Below, in pieces: positions 1 to 7,465 of a stretch of 23,404 nt of DNA; within the stretch, counting starts at the first letter, position 1; the number at the start of each line of letters is the position of its first letter. Under the pieces are notes generated by a model. That model had not been told where the DNA came from. It saw only the letters and a program-made list of their open reading frames with translations, and did not search any database. Both the position numbers and the translations under genes were made by a program. The DNA is from Rikenella microfusus (GTDB lineage: Bacteria > Bacteroidota > Bacteroidia > Bacteroidales > SZUA-534): assembly GCA_020719105.1 (NCBI GenBank), contig DYQV01000004.1, positions 1 to 23,404 on the forward strand, given 5' to 3'.

Positions 1-54
1 TAGAGCACCTGACTGTTAATCAGGGGGTCCTTGGTTCAAGTCCAAGAGAGGGAG
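1..54 (+). tRNA. tRNA-Asn (GUU), 5' part outside the window
   Basis: The 3' portion of a tRNA is visible. The anticodon stem CCTGA (8-12) pairs with TCAGG (20-24) around the loop CTGTTAA, giving anticodon GTT at 15-17, which reads Asn codons. The T stem CTTGG (30-34) and CCAAG (42-46) encloses TTCAAGT. The acceptor 3' strand AGAGGGA (47-53) is followed by discriminator G54. The next bases are CA, so a complete CCA tail is not encoded. The 5' acceptor strand and most of the D arm lie before the window. The gene is transcribed in the same direction as the beta-helix gene but is closed off by its own terminator. Confidence 0.95.
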
Positions 55-55
55 C

Positions 56-87
56 AAAAAAGGTCAGCAACTAGCTGGCCTTTTTTT
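56..87 (+). terminator. Intrinsic terminator of the tRNA-Asn gene
   Basis: The stem GGTCAGC (62-68) pairs with GCTGGCC (74-80), with one wobble pair, around the loop AACTA. It is preceded by an A run and followed by seven T (81-87). It sits directly after the tRNA 3' end. Confidence 0.9.
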
Positions 88-192
88 GTTTCTAAGATTA
101 TAGAAAAAAGTTTTGTTTCTCAGTTAAATAACAATGTATTCAACAATATTATTGGCAGGATGGTTGCTGCTGACAAGATTTATCAAGCAAAA

Positions 193-258
193 TTAATATG
201 CACCCAAATTGAGCGATTTATCGCTGCGCTCAAATCGCTCAACTTAGGATGCAGTTAA
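193..258. repeat. Long imperfect inverted repeat (hairpin)
   Basis: The core is a perfect 11-bp inverted repeat, TTGAGCGATTT (209-219) and AAATCGCTCAA (232-242), around a 12-base loop. The arms continue imperfectly outward to TGCA (199-202 and 250-253) and TTAA (193-196 and 255-258). No T run follows, so it is not an ordinary terminator. It could be the end structure of a mobile element, a REP-like unit or an RNA structure; the sequence does not decide. Confidence 0.6.
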
Positions 259-360
259 CTACTGACCTCCATAAACATTGATAGAAACATTATTCGAAAC
301 GTTAAATAAGTTATTCGTATTATGAATATAATAATATATTATAAATAAAGTAATTGAAAG

Positions 361-391
361 TTTCATGTATTTCGTAAAGTTATTATATTTG
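361..391 (+). promoter_or_regulatory. Bacteroidota-type promoter of the beta-helix gene
   Basis: The -7 element TATATTTG (384-391) fits TAnnTTTG exactly. A -33-like element TTTC (361-364, one mismatch to TTTG) lies 19 bases upstream. The predicted transcription start near 398 leaves a leader of about 30 bases before the ATG at 428. Confidence 0.55.
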
Positions 392-398
392 TTTCGTA
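370..398. promoter_or_regulatory. Candidate operator: TTTCGTA direct pair 22 bp apart
   Basis: TTTCGTA occurs at 370-376 and 392-398, two helical turns apart on the same strand, flanking the -7 box. Its reverse complement TACGAAA matches the core of the tandem repeat at 3961-3982 and of the pair upstream of susC. The position overlapping the promoter would suit repression. The binding protein is unknown; the nearby DeoR regulator is the obvious candidate. Confidence 0.4.
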
Positions 399-427
399 TA
401 ATTATTTATTAACTAATACATCGGATT

Positions 428-2995
428 ATGAAAAAATTATTTAACTTTTTTTTTATAGTGCTTGCTTTTGAAATGGAGCTGAGCGCTATTAACATTTATG
501 TTGCTACCGGGGGAAGCAATACGGGATCTGGCTCCTTGCAAAATCCTTTTCAAACAATCCAGTTTGCACTGGACCAGGCAACACCAGGCGATATGATATT
601 TATAATGGGAGGAACTTACCACGAACGGTTGCTTTGGAGTCAATCGGGAACAAGTGGAAATTATATTACCTTAACCAATTACAATAGCGATGTGGTTATT
701 CTTAATGGGTATATGGCAACTAATGATGCTCAAAATGCCATGCTGGATATTAGCAATATGAGTTACATAGCTATAGAAAACCTGTTAATAACAGAGAATT
801 ACCGAAACGATGCGGAAGGAATTTATTTTTCAGGAAGTGGAAACAATATAACCATAAAAGGCTGCGAATTATATAACATTGGGTGGTCAAGCAATCCACA
901 AGCTAATGCAAATAGTTCTAACAATGCTCATGCAATGGTTTTTGTAGGTACCGAGCCATCGGCTATCCGCAATTTATTAATTGAAAATAACAACATCCAT
1001 AACTGCATTACCGGTTGGAGTGAGGCACTGACATTGGTTGGTAATGTTGATGGTTTTCAGATTTTAAATAACCGGGTAAATGAAATTACAAATATTGGGA
1101 TTGATTTGGCGGGCTTTTGGTCATGGACAGGAGCACCGGTTGATGTTAATTTTGCACGTAATGGTTTGGTAAAGGGTAATATAGTATCTAATTGCGTATC
1201 AAACTATGCAACATCTGCAGGTATTTATACCGATGGAGCAATTTCAATAACCATTGAAAACAATGTGGTTTTTGGAAATGGAATGGGAATTGAAGTTGGC
1301 ATGGAAAACAATTACGAAGTTTATGGAATGATTGTCAGGAACAACATAGTTTATCATAATTTAGGTGCCGGTTTATATTTTGGAGCATATGCTAAAAGTG
1401 GGATGGTGAAAAATAGTACAATAAGCGGTAATGTATTTTATAACAACGACTTAGGTTTTACAATGGGTGACTGGACCGGTGAAATAGTTATGCAAAAAAA
1501 TAAAGATTGTAAAATCACAAACAATATAATTTATCCGCGCGATGCCGTAAATAAAAAAGCGATCATTATGGGAGCCCGCTCAACAACCAATTTACTTGTT
1601 GATTACAATTTATACTGGAGAGAAAGTGGTGATATGGCTAATTTACATGATGTAGGTTCCGGAAATACCTATTCTCTGGATGTGCATAAAATAGAGGCGA
1701 ATCCCCTTTTTGTAAATTACGGACTATTTGATTTTCATATTCAATCTTCTTCACCCGCTATTAATGCAGGGGATCCTGATTATATTTCATCTCCCGGTGA
1801 GACTGATATGGACGGGGATTTACGAATTTTCAATCAAATTTTAGATATAGGGGCCGATGAAATGGACAACGGGCAAGGAACAATACCTACTGCCCCCTCA
1901 GCATTAATTGCCAATGCGGTATCACCAAATCAAATTGATTTATCGTGGAATGACAATTCAACCAACGAAGATAATTTTATTGTTGAACGATCACCCGATG
2001 GAACTACTGCATGGGAACAAATTGCATTACTTAACCCAAATATTACATTGCACTCTGATATGGGGTTAGAACCCGCAACTGATTATTATTACAGAGTTAA
2101 AGCAATAAATACCGATGGTAGTTCAAATTACAGCAACATTTCATTTGCCACCACTCAAGAGCAGGTATCTGGTAATTGGGTAACACTATCCAATGATGAT
2201 TTTGAAACCGGTTGGGGAATATGGAACGATGGGGGAGCCGATGCAGCAAGATATACAGGAACAACAAACGCTCATAGTGGAACTGGTTGCCTGGGGATTC
2301 AGGATAATACAACTACTTCAGTAATTACCACCAACAATATTGATCTTTCAAATGCAACAATTCTTAAAATTGATTTTTGGTTCTATGCGGTAAGTATGGA
2401 AATAAATGAAGATTTTTGGCTCCAGGTTTCTACCGATGGAGGAAATAATTTTACTACCATCCAAATGTGGTCCCTGGGTCCCGATTTTAATAATAAAACA
2501 GATTATAGCCAGAGTATCACTTTAGATTGGTTGGATTTTACGGCTAACACAAAAATCAGATTCAGATGCGATGCTTCTGCAGACAACGATGATGTGTTTA
2601 TTGATGATGTTGTGATTTCTGCATTCGTAAACCAAGGTACTCAAACCCCATCAAATGCTCCCGACAATTTAATTGCAACCGCCCTATCAGAAAACCAGAT
2701 AAACCTTAGCCGGATTGATCATTCCACTTTTAGCCAGAATCAAAAAGCATATCTTGGTGAAGCAAGTCATCAGCCTAAAGCGGATTGGGTTATTTTTCCA
2801 AATCCCGTAAGTAACTTCGTGTATATTGATAATGTTCCAGATAATTCACTAATTTCAATATACAATTTATTGGGGAAGTTAATTCTTGAAACAACAAAAC
2901 AACAGATAAATATAGAAGATTTAGTAGAGGGAACTTATTTAATAAAGATTTCAGATGGCCATCGAACGAAAGTGTTTGAAATATTAAAGCAATAA
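428..2995 (+). CDS. Secreted right-handed beta-helix protein with FnIII and T9SS sorting domain
   Basis: This 855-residue protein has an N-terminal signal peptide (about 1-20, MKKLFNFFFIVLAFEMELSA). A parallel beta-helix region (about 22-480) opens with the usual P-F-x-T-I-x-x-A-L ... P-G-D-x-I ... G-T-Y-x-E pattern, carries many Asn-rich coils and ends in IGADE. It is followed by an FnIII domain (about 487-577), a jelly-roll-like domain (about 583-738), a short remnant of a second FnIII (about 743-770) and a type A T9SS domain (about 779-855, starting at FPNPVSN). Beta-helix proteins with this layout are usually polysaccharide lyases or glycoside hydrolases, but I cannot assign a CAZy family or catalytic residues. 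The protein is probably cell-surface or released. It has its own promoter with TTTCGTA repeats, which links it to the neighbouring catabolic operon. Confidence 0.9.
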   Translation: MKKLFNFFFIVLAFEMELSAINIYVATGGSNTGSGSLQNPFQTIQFALDQATPGDMIFIMGGTYHERLLWSQSGTSGNYITLTNYNSDVVILNGYMATNDAQNAMLDISNMSYIAIENLLITENYRNDAEGIYFSGSGNNITIKGCELYNIGWSSNPQANANSSNNAHAMVFVGTEPSAIRNLLIENNNIHNCITGWSEALTLVGNVDGFQILNNRVNEITNIGIDLAGFWSWTGAPVDVNFARNGLVKGNIVSNCVSNYATSAGIYTDGAISITIENNVVFGNGMGIEVGMENNYEVYGMIVRNNIVYHNLGAGLYFGAYAKSGMVKNSTISGNVFYNNDLGFTMGDWTGEIVMQKNKDCKITNNIIYPRDAVNKKAIIMGARSTTNLLVDYNLYWRESGDMANLHDVGSGNTYSLDVHKIEANPLFVNYGLFDFHIQSSSPAINAGDPDYISSPGETDMDGDLRIFNQILDIGADEMDNGQGTIPTAPSALIANAVSPNQIDLSWNDNSTNEDNFIVERSPDGTTAWEQIALLNPNITLHSDMGLEPATDYYYRVKAINTDGSSNYSNISFATTQEQVSGNWVTLSNDDFETGWGIWNDGGADAARYTGTTNAHSGTGCLGIQDNTTTSVITTNNIDLSNATILKIDFWFYAVSMEINEDFWLQVSTDGGNNFTTIQMWSLGPDFNNKTDYSQSITLDWLDFTANTKIRFRCDASADNDDVFIDDVVISAFVNQGTQTPSNAPDNLIATALSENQINLSRIDHSTFSQNQKAYLGEASHQPKADWVIFPNPVSNFVYIDNVPDNSLISIYNLLGKLILETTKQQINIEDLVEGTYLIKISDGHRTKVFEILKQ

Positions 2996-3024
2996 AAAGA
3001 GGAGGGTTTCCCTCCTTTTTTTTT
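2994..3024. terminator. Bidirectional intrinsic terminator between convergent genes
   Basis: GGAGGG (3001-3006) pairs with CCCTCC (3010-3015) around TTT, with an A-rich run before and nine T after. On the minus strand the same hairpin is followed by a T-rich run, so it can end both the beta-helix gene and the regulator, whose stop codons are only 32 bases apart. Confidence 0.9.
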
Positions 3025-3027
3025 GCT

Positions 3028-3825
3028 TTATGTAATTATAACTTTAATTCCCGAATCCTGTAATTTTTTTAAAACTTCCATTGATAATCCGTCATCGGTA
3101 ACAATAATATCAATTTTATTGGCTGGACAAATAAAAGCTAAACTACGCCGTTTAAATTTGCTTGAATCGGCAACTAAAATTACCTCTTTGGCAATTTCAA
3201 TCATAATCTGATTCAATGAGGCTTCCTCAATATTCGGAGTGTAAGCTCCTGTGGCGGTATCGTACCCATCAACTCCAATAAAAGCTTTATCAACAGAAAA
3301 GTTTCGGAGGTTACGTTCAGCAATGGGCCCTACCAATGAGTGTGATTTTTTGCGCAACGAACCGCCAGGCACAATAATATTCACGCCCTGATTCGAGATG
3401 AGTTGATTAACAATATTTATAGCATTGGTAATAACATTTAATGAATTAATATTACTAAGGTTTTTAGCAACTTCAAGGGTCGTTGTACCCGAATCGATGA
3501 TGATGGTTTCCGACTCGTTGATAAGTTTAGCTGCCTCTTTACCAATACGGATTTTTTCGGCAAGATTTAGTTTGTGTTTTTCAGAAATCCGGTAATCAAT
3601 CCCAACGGTTTGTTCATGTTTCATAGCCCCTCCGCGAGCCCTGATAAGCAGGTTCTTTGCTTCCAGTTGCTCCAAATCGTTACGGATGGTCACCTCACTT
3701 ACCTCGAATTTAGAACTTAGTTCATGAACAAATACCTGCCCGTTTTCGGACAACATACTTAATATTTTTTTTCGCCGCTCAACTGTAGAACGTTTTACCT
3801 TTTCTTCCATCTTGCTTTTATTCAT
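3028..3825 (-). CDS. DeoR/GlpR-family transcriptional regulator (AgaR-like position)
   Basis: This 265-residue protein has the DeoR layout. An N-terminal winged helix-turn-helix (about 13-70) has ERRKKILSML, VSEVTIRNDLEQLE and RARGGA. A C-terminal phosphosugar-sensing domain has DSGTTTLEVA, NLRNFSVDKAFIGVDG, EASLNQ and VADSSKFKRRS. Family members usually repress sugar catabolism and release DNA on binding a phosphorylated intermediate. It is divergent from the AgaS/KbaZ/PfkB/KbaY operon, the place AgaR or GatR occupies in enterobacteria, so a tagatose- or galactosamine-phosphate effector is plausible. ACGAAA-type repeats near three promoters in the window are candidate operators. An internal ATG five codons downstream is a possible alternative start. 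Confidence 0.93.
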   Translation of the reverse strand: MNKSKMEEKVKRSTVERRKKILSMLSENGQVFVHELSSKFEVSEVTIRNDLEQLEAKNLLIRARGGAMKHEQTVGIDYRISEKHKLNLAEKIRIGKEAAKLINESETIIIDSGTTTLEVAKNLSNINSLNVITNAINIVNQLISNQGVNIIVPGGSLRKKSHSLVGPIAERNLRNFSVDKAFIGVDGYDTATGAYTPNIEEASLNQIMIEIAKEVILVADSSKFKRRSLAFICPANKIDIIVTDDGLSMEVLKKLQDSGIKVIIT

Positions 3826-3833
3826 ATTTAAGT

Positions 3834-3915
3834 TTCAAAACTAATACTTTTTCTTTTAATTAGTTAAATTCTCTTTGTATTAATTTCAAAACCTTTTTAA
3901 TTATTTATTCAAAAC
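3834..3915. repeat. Three direct copies of TTCAAAAC in the divergent spacer
   Basis: TTCAAAAC occurs at 3834-3841, 3885-3892 and 3908-3915 between the divergent regulator and agaS-like gene. The last copy lies just before the -33 box at 3918. They may be binding sites or chance words in AT-rich DNA. Confidence 0.35.
3836..3843 (-). promoter_or_regulatory. Possible -7 box of the regulator gene
   Basis: On the minus strand TAGTTTTG fits TAnnTTTG. No good -33 element is seen at the expected distance (the best, 21 bases upstream, is TTTA), and the box is only about 10 bases from the ATG, so the leader would be very short. Confidence 0.3.
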
Positions 3916-3917
3916 CA

Positions 3918-3948
3918 TTTGAAAGTTAAATTAAGTTTTATAAGTTTG
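3918..3948 (+). promoter_or_regulatory. Promoter of the catabolic operon
   Basis: TTTG (3918-3921) and TAAGTTTG (3941-3948) are exact matches to the Bacteroidota -33 and -7 elements and are 19 bases apart. Transcription would start near 3955, about 40 bases before the ATG at 3997. Confidence 0.75.
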
Positions 3949-3960
3949 TAAAATAATATT

Positions 3961-3982
3961 ACGAAACTATAACGAAACTATA
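3961..3982. promoter_or_regulatory. Candidate operator: perfect tandem repeat of ACGAAACTATA
   Basis: The 11-base unit ACGAAACTATA is repeated exactly at 3961-3971 and 3972-3982, one helical turn per unit, immediately downstream of the predicted transcription start. DeoR-family repressors commonly bind short direct repeats near one-turn spacing. Related copies lie at the beta-helix and susC promoters. Confidence 0.55.
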
Positions 3983-3996
3983 AATAACTTTTTATT

Positions 3997-5151
3997 ATGA
4001 ATTACTTAGATATTGAAAAAAAAGAACTCGAAAAAAGTGGAGCAATATTCACGGCAATGGAAATATCGGGCCAACCAAATCTTTGGGTTGATATATATAA
4101 CGAAGTGAAAGATAATAAAAATGAAATAAATGACTTTCTTACCCATGTTCTAAGCAAAGCTCAAAAAGTAATATTAACCGGTGCCGGAACTAGTGCATAT
4201 ATTGGGTTTTCGCTGGAGGGAATTTTTCAGCGTAAAACTAAAATTACCACCCTTTCTATACCAACCACCCATTTGGTTTCGCACCCAACCGATTACTTTG
4301 AAAGTGAAACACCTACGTTGCTAATTTCATTTGCCCGTTCGGGGAATAGCCCCGAAAGTGTTGCTGCTGTAGAATTGGCCGAAAAACACATAAAAACCTG
4401 CTATCATTTAATTATTACATGCAATAAAGAGGGACAATTGGCTAATCACGCCTTTAAAAATAATTCATATTTATTCTGTCTTCCTCCCGATTCGAATGAT
4501 AAAAGCTTAGCAATGACCGGAAGCTATTCGGGTATGCTACTGGCTGCTCTACTCATAAATGAAATTGAACATATTGATCAATTACAGGGAACAATAAATA
4601 CCATGGTAAAATATGGTCAATTAATACTTACTACTCATTTACATACCTTTAGAAGAATCGCTCAAATGCCTTTTGAAAGAGCGGTGTTTCTTGGTTCTGG
4701 TCCGCTTTACGGAACATGTACCGAAGCCCAGTTAAAACTTCAGGAATTGACCGATGGACAGGTTATTTGTAAAAACGACACCTACCTTGGGTTTCGCCAC
4801 GGACCTAAAGCCGTTGTTAACGAACGGACACTATTGGTTTATTTCCTCTCGAACCAACCCGAGGTGTTGCGCTATGAGAGCGATTTGGTAAGGGGTATGA
4901 AAAAAGGGAAACCTTCACTATTTCAGGTGGGTATTTGCGAAAAACCGACCGAAAACATTCCTTTGGATGAAGAAATTTGCATGTTTGCCACTAACCATAC
5001 CATTCCCGAGGCATTTCTAACAGTCCCGTTTATCCTTGTTGGACAATTGTTGGGCTTTTTTAAATCGCTCCACCTCAATCTGCAACCCGATTCTCCTTCA
5101 AAAAGCGGGGCTATTTCTCGTGTGGTTGAAGGGGTAGTAATTTATAATTAA
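3997..5151 (+). CDS. agaS: AgaS-family SIS-domain sugar-phosphate isomerase/deaminase
   Basis: This 384-residue protein matches E. coli AgaS in length and layout, with two SIS (sugar isomerase) domains. Visible motifs are GAGTSAY (from residue 62), SFARSGNSPES (from 111) with the phosphate-binding serines, and LTDGQ...LGFRHGPK with His268. AgaS proteins convert galactosamine-6-phosphate to tagatose-6-phosphate and ammonia in the cytoplasm; some relatives isomerise other sugar phosphates, so the exact substrate is inferred from the kinase and KbaYZ neighbours. It is the first gene of the operon, divergent from the DeoR regulator, with a strong promoter and a tandem-repeat operator upstream. 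The next gene begins 17 bases downstream. Confidence 0.9.
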   Translation: MNYLDIEKKELEKSGAIFTAMEISGQPNLWVDIYNEVKDNKNEINDFLTHVLSKAQKVILTGAGTSAYIGFSLEGIFQRKTKITTLSIPTTHLVSHPTDYFESETPTLLISFARSGNSPESVAAVELAEKHIKTCYHLIITCNKEGQLANHAFKNNSYLFCLPPDSNDKSLAMTGSYSGMLLAALLINEIEHIDQLQGTINTMVKYGQLILTTHLHTFRRIAQMPFERAVFLGSGPLYGTCTEAQLKLQELTDGQVICKNDTYLGFRHGPKAVVNERTLLVYFLSNQPEVLRYESDLVRGMKKGKPSLFQVGICEKPTENIPLDEEICMFATNHTIPEAFLTVPFILVGQLLGFFKSLHLNLQPDSPSKSGAISRVVEGVVIYN

Positions 5152-5168
5152 TACAAAAACGAAGTTCA

Positions 5169-6434
5169 ATGAACCAAGCTATACGACAAAGAGCATCAGA
5201 ACGAAACCTACCCTTAATGGATTTTATTTTGTTGCGTATTAAACAATTAGAAGAGCAAACAGGTACAAAACGGACAATTTTTGCCGCCTGTCCCAATTCC
5301 TTAACGGTCATTAAAGCATCGTTGCGTGCAGCCAAACGGTGTAATGCCCCTATTAAATTTGCAGCCACCCTCAACCAGGTTGATATTGATGGCGGTTACA
5401 CCCAACTGACTCAGGAAGAATTTGTAAAAACCATAAGGGAACAAGCCCGGATCATCCATTTTACGGGTCCGGTAATTATTGCGGTTGATCATGGCGGCCC
5501 ATGGCTAAAAGATATTCAAAAGGTAGAAAACTGGTCGTTGGAGAAATCCATGAATTGGGTAAAAAAATCGTTCGAAGCGGCTGTAGATGCTGGTTACGAT
5601 CTTATTCATGTGGATCCTACCGTTGATGTTAGCTTACCCAAAGGCCAGATTATTGATATTGACGTGGTTGCCGACCGAACCCTGGAATTAATTGAACATA
5701 CCGAAACGTACCGTAAAATGAAAGGCAAGAACCGCATTTCATATGAAGTAGGAACAGAAGAAGTACACGGGGGTTTGGCTGACATGACCGTTTTCAACCG
5801 GTTTTTAAACCGATTAAAAACCGGATTGGCGGAAAGAAATCTTGCAGATGCATGGCCCTGTTTTATAGTAGGTAAAGTAGGTACCGATTTGCATACAACG
5901 CTTTTCGATGCAAATGTTGCCAGAGAACTTACTACTGCTGCTGCTAAATTTGGCAGTTTTATAAAAGGGCATTATTCCGATAGCGTTGATAATCCAGAAG
6001 AATATCCACTAAGTGGAATGGGCGCTGCCAATATTGGCCCTGAATTTACCGAGCGCGAGTACGATGGCCTTTTGGAGTTGGAAGAGATTGAACAATCGCT
6101 GTTTAATCAGCAACTTATTGCTAAAACATCGAATATTAAAGAGGTGATTTGGAAGGCTGTCATTGACTCGCAACGATGGAAAAAATGGTTAACCATTAAT
6201 GAAAATGCCTCCGATTTTTATGCGAATAGCTATTCACGACAGGTATGGCTGGTAAAAACATGTGCTCGCTACATTTGGGAAAACCCCGATGTTTTGGTAG
6301 CCCGCAATAAGTTGTTCCGTAACATCGAAAATCAGGGAATTGATGCTGAAGAAGTGCTCGTGTCGCACATTGAAAAAGCGATGGATCGTTACTTCCACAA
6401 ATTCAATTTGGTGGATTTAAACCAATATTTATAA
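5169..6434 (+). CDS. kbaZ: Tagatose-1,6-bisphosphate aldolase subunit KbaZ/GatZ family
   Basis: This 421-residue protein has the KbaZ/GatZ family length. Visible blocks are IIAVDHGGPW (Asp107-His108), HVDPTVD, YEVGTEEVHGGL, GKVGTDLHTTLFD and the long signature GHYSDSVDNPEEYPL followed by SGMGAANIGPEFT. In E. coli the Z subunit has no aldolase activity of its own but is needed for full activity and stability of the Y subunit. The matching Y-type aldolase is two genes downstream, with the PfkB kinase between. The protein is cytoplasmic, with no signal peptide or membrane segment. The presence of the Z subunit favours tagatose-bisphosphate rather than fructose-bisphosphate as the aldolase substrate. 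Confidence 0.92.
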   Translation: MNQAIRQRASERNLPLMDFILLRIKQLEEQTGTKRTIFAACPNSLTVIKASLRAAKRCNAPIKFAATLNQVDIDGGYTQLTQEEFVKTIREQARIIHFTGPVIIAVDHGGPWLKDIQKVENWSLEKSMNWVKKSFEAAVDAGYDLIHVDPTVDVSLPKGQIIDIDVVADRTLELIEHTETYRKMKGKNRISYEVGTEEVHGGLADMTVFNRFLNRLKTGLAERNLADAWPCFIVGKVGTDLHTTLFDANVARELTTAAAKFGSFIKGHYSDSVDNPEEYPLSGMGAANIGPEFTEREYDGLLELEEIEQSLFNQQLIAKTSNIKEVIWKAVIDSQRWKKWLTINENASDFYANSYSRQVWLVKTCARYIWENPDVLVARNKLFRNIENQGIDAEEVLVSHIEKAMDRYFHKFNLVDLNQYL

Positions 6435-6486
6435 ACAAGGTAAAAAACGCATTTTAACACACCCGTAAACATAAAACACTAAATAA

Positions 6487-7437
6487 ATGGCAGATAATAT
6501 ATTTGATGTATTGGTAGTTGGCGAGCTAAACATCGACCTGATATTAAATAAAATTGAGAAATTCCCCGAAATGGGAAAAGAGGTAATTGCAAGGGAAATG
6601 AAACAAACCCTGGGCAGCAGCTCCGCTATCTTTGCCAATAACCTGAGCATTTTGGGGTCAAAAGTTACCTTTTTAGGCAAAGTAGGGTTCGATAGCTATG
6701 CTGCTCAAATAAGTGACTCGCTTAAAGCATCGGGAGTAGATGTTGCACAGATTTTAAAGTCGGCATCGCACTTAACCGGCCTTACCGTTGCCTTTAATTA
6801 CGATAACGACCGGGCAATGGTAACTTATCCGGGTGCCATGAACGATTTAACCCTAAAAGATATTTCGGACGATATTTTAAAAACAGCCTCACATTTACAT
6901 GTAAGTTCAATTTTTTTACAAGAAGGACTAAAACCCGATGTGGTTGAATTATTCCGTCGGGCTAAAAACCTCCGGTTAACTACTTCTATTGATCCACAAT
7001 GGGATCCAAATGAAAAATGGGATTTGGATTTAAAGGCACTCCTGCCCAATGTTGATGTTTTTTTACCCAATGAAACCGAAATACGCAAACTTACCGGAAC
7101 AGGTACCATTGAGGAAGCAATCAATAAAATTAAACCCTATTGCAAGGTGGTAGTTATTAAAAACGGGACCAAAGGAGCCATCATGTGGGATAAAGCCACT
7201 ATTGTAACTAAACCGGCTTACCTCAACAACAATGTAGTTGATGCCATTGGTGCCGGTGACAGTTTCAATGCAGGTTTTATCAGCAAATTCATTAAACACC
7301 GCCCCCTGGAAGAATGTCTCGATTTTGGAGCACTTATGGGAGCGGTAAACACAACTGCGGCAGGTGGTACCGGAGCATTTAAAAATCTCGATGCCGTTAA
7401 AAACACATTAACCTCAAAATTCAATAAGCGGTTTTAA
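6487..7437 (+). CDS. PfkB-family carbohydrate kinase, probable tagatose-6-phosphate kinase
   Basis: This 316-residue ribokinase-fold protein has the N-terminal PfkB signature (VVGELNIDLIL, then the Gly-rich substrate region at GSSSAIFANNL), the NxxE magnesium motif in LPNETE, and the C-terminal anion-hole motif DAIGAGDSFNAGF with catalytic base Asp258. Sitting between KbaZ- and KbaY-type genes, it most likely phosphorylates tagatose-6-phosphate to tagatose-1,6-bisphosphate, as LacC and AgaK-like kinases do. PfkB substrate specificity cannot be read from these motifs, and it might also phosphorylate a free hexosamine or hexose, since no other sugar kinase is present. It begins 52 bases after kbaZ, with no terminator in the gap. 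Confidence 0.88.
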   Translation: MADNIFDVLVVGELNIDLILNKIEKFPEMGKEVIAREMKQTLGSSSAIFANNLSILGSKVTFLGKVGFDSYAAQISDSLKASGVDVAQILKSASHLTGLTVAFNYDNDRAMVTYPGAMNDLTLKDISDDILKTASHLHVSSIFLQEGLKPDVVELFRRAKNLRLTTSIDPQWDPNEKWDLDLKALLPNVDVFLPNETEIRKLTGTGTIEEAINKIKPYCKVVVIKNGTKGAIMWDKATIVTKPAYLNNNVVDAIGAGDSFNAGFISKFIKHRPLEECLDFGALMGAVNTTAAGGTGAFKNLDAVKNTLTSKFNKRF

Positions 7438-7465
7438 AATAATCATTCCTAAAATCAGTAAAATT

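Larger units (their letters stand above)
88..427. other. Intergenic spacer between tRNA-Asn and the beta-helix gene
   Basis: This 340-base spacer has no credible gene. A 75-codon open frame crosses the tRNA and terminator and shows no protein features. The spacer holds a long imperfect hairpin (193-258), an AT-rich stretch (about 300-360), and a Bacteroidota-type promoter with TTTCGTA repeats (361-400), listed separately. Confidence 0.7.

Noticed and set aside
31..258. 75-codon open frame on the plus strand
   Set aside because: It starts inside the tRNA, crosses the terminator and the hairpin, and has no protein-like features.
3023..3211. 62-codon plus-strand frame
   Set aside because: It lies antisense to the well-supported DeoR regulator and has no start context or homology features.
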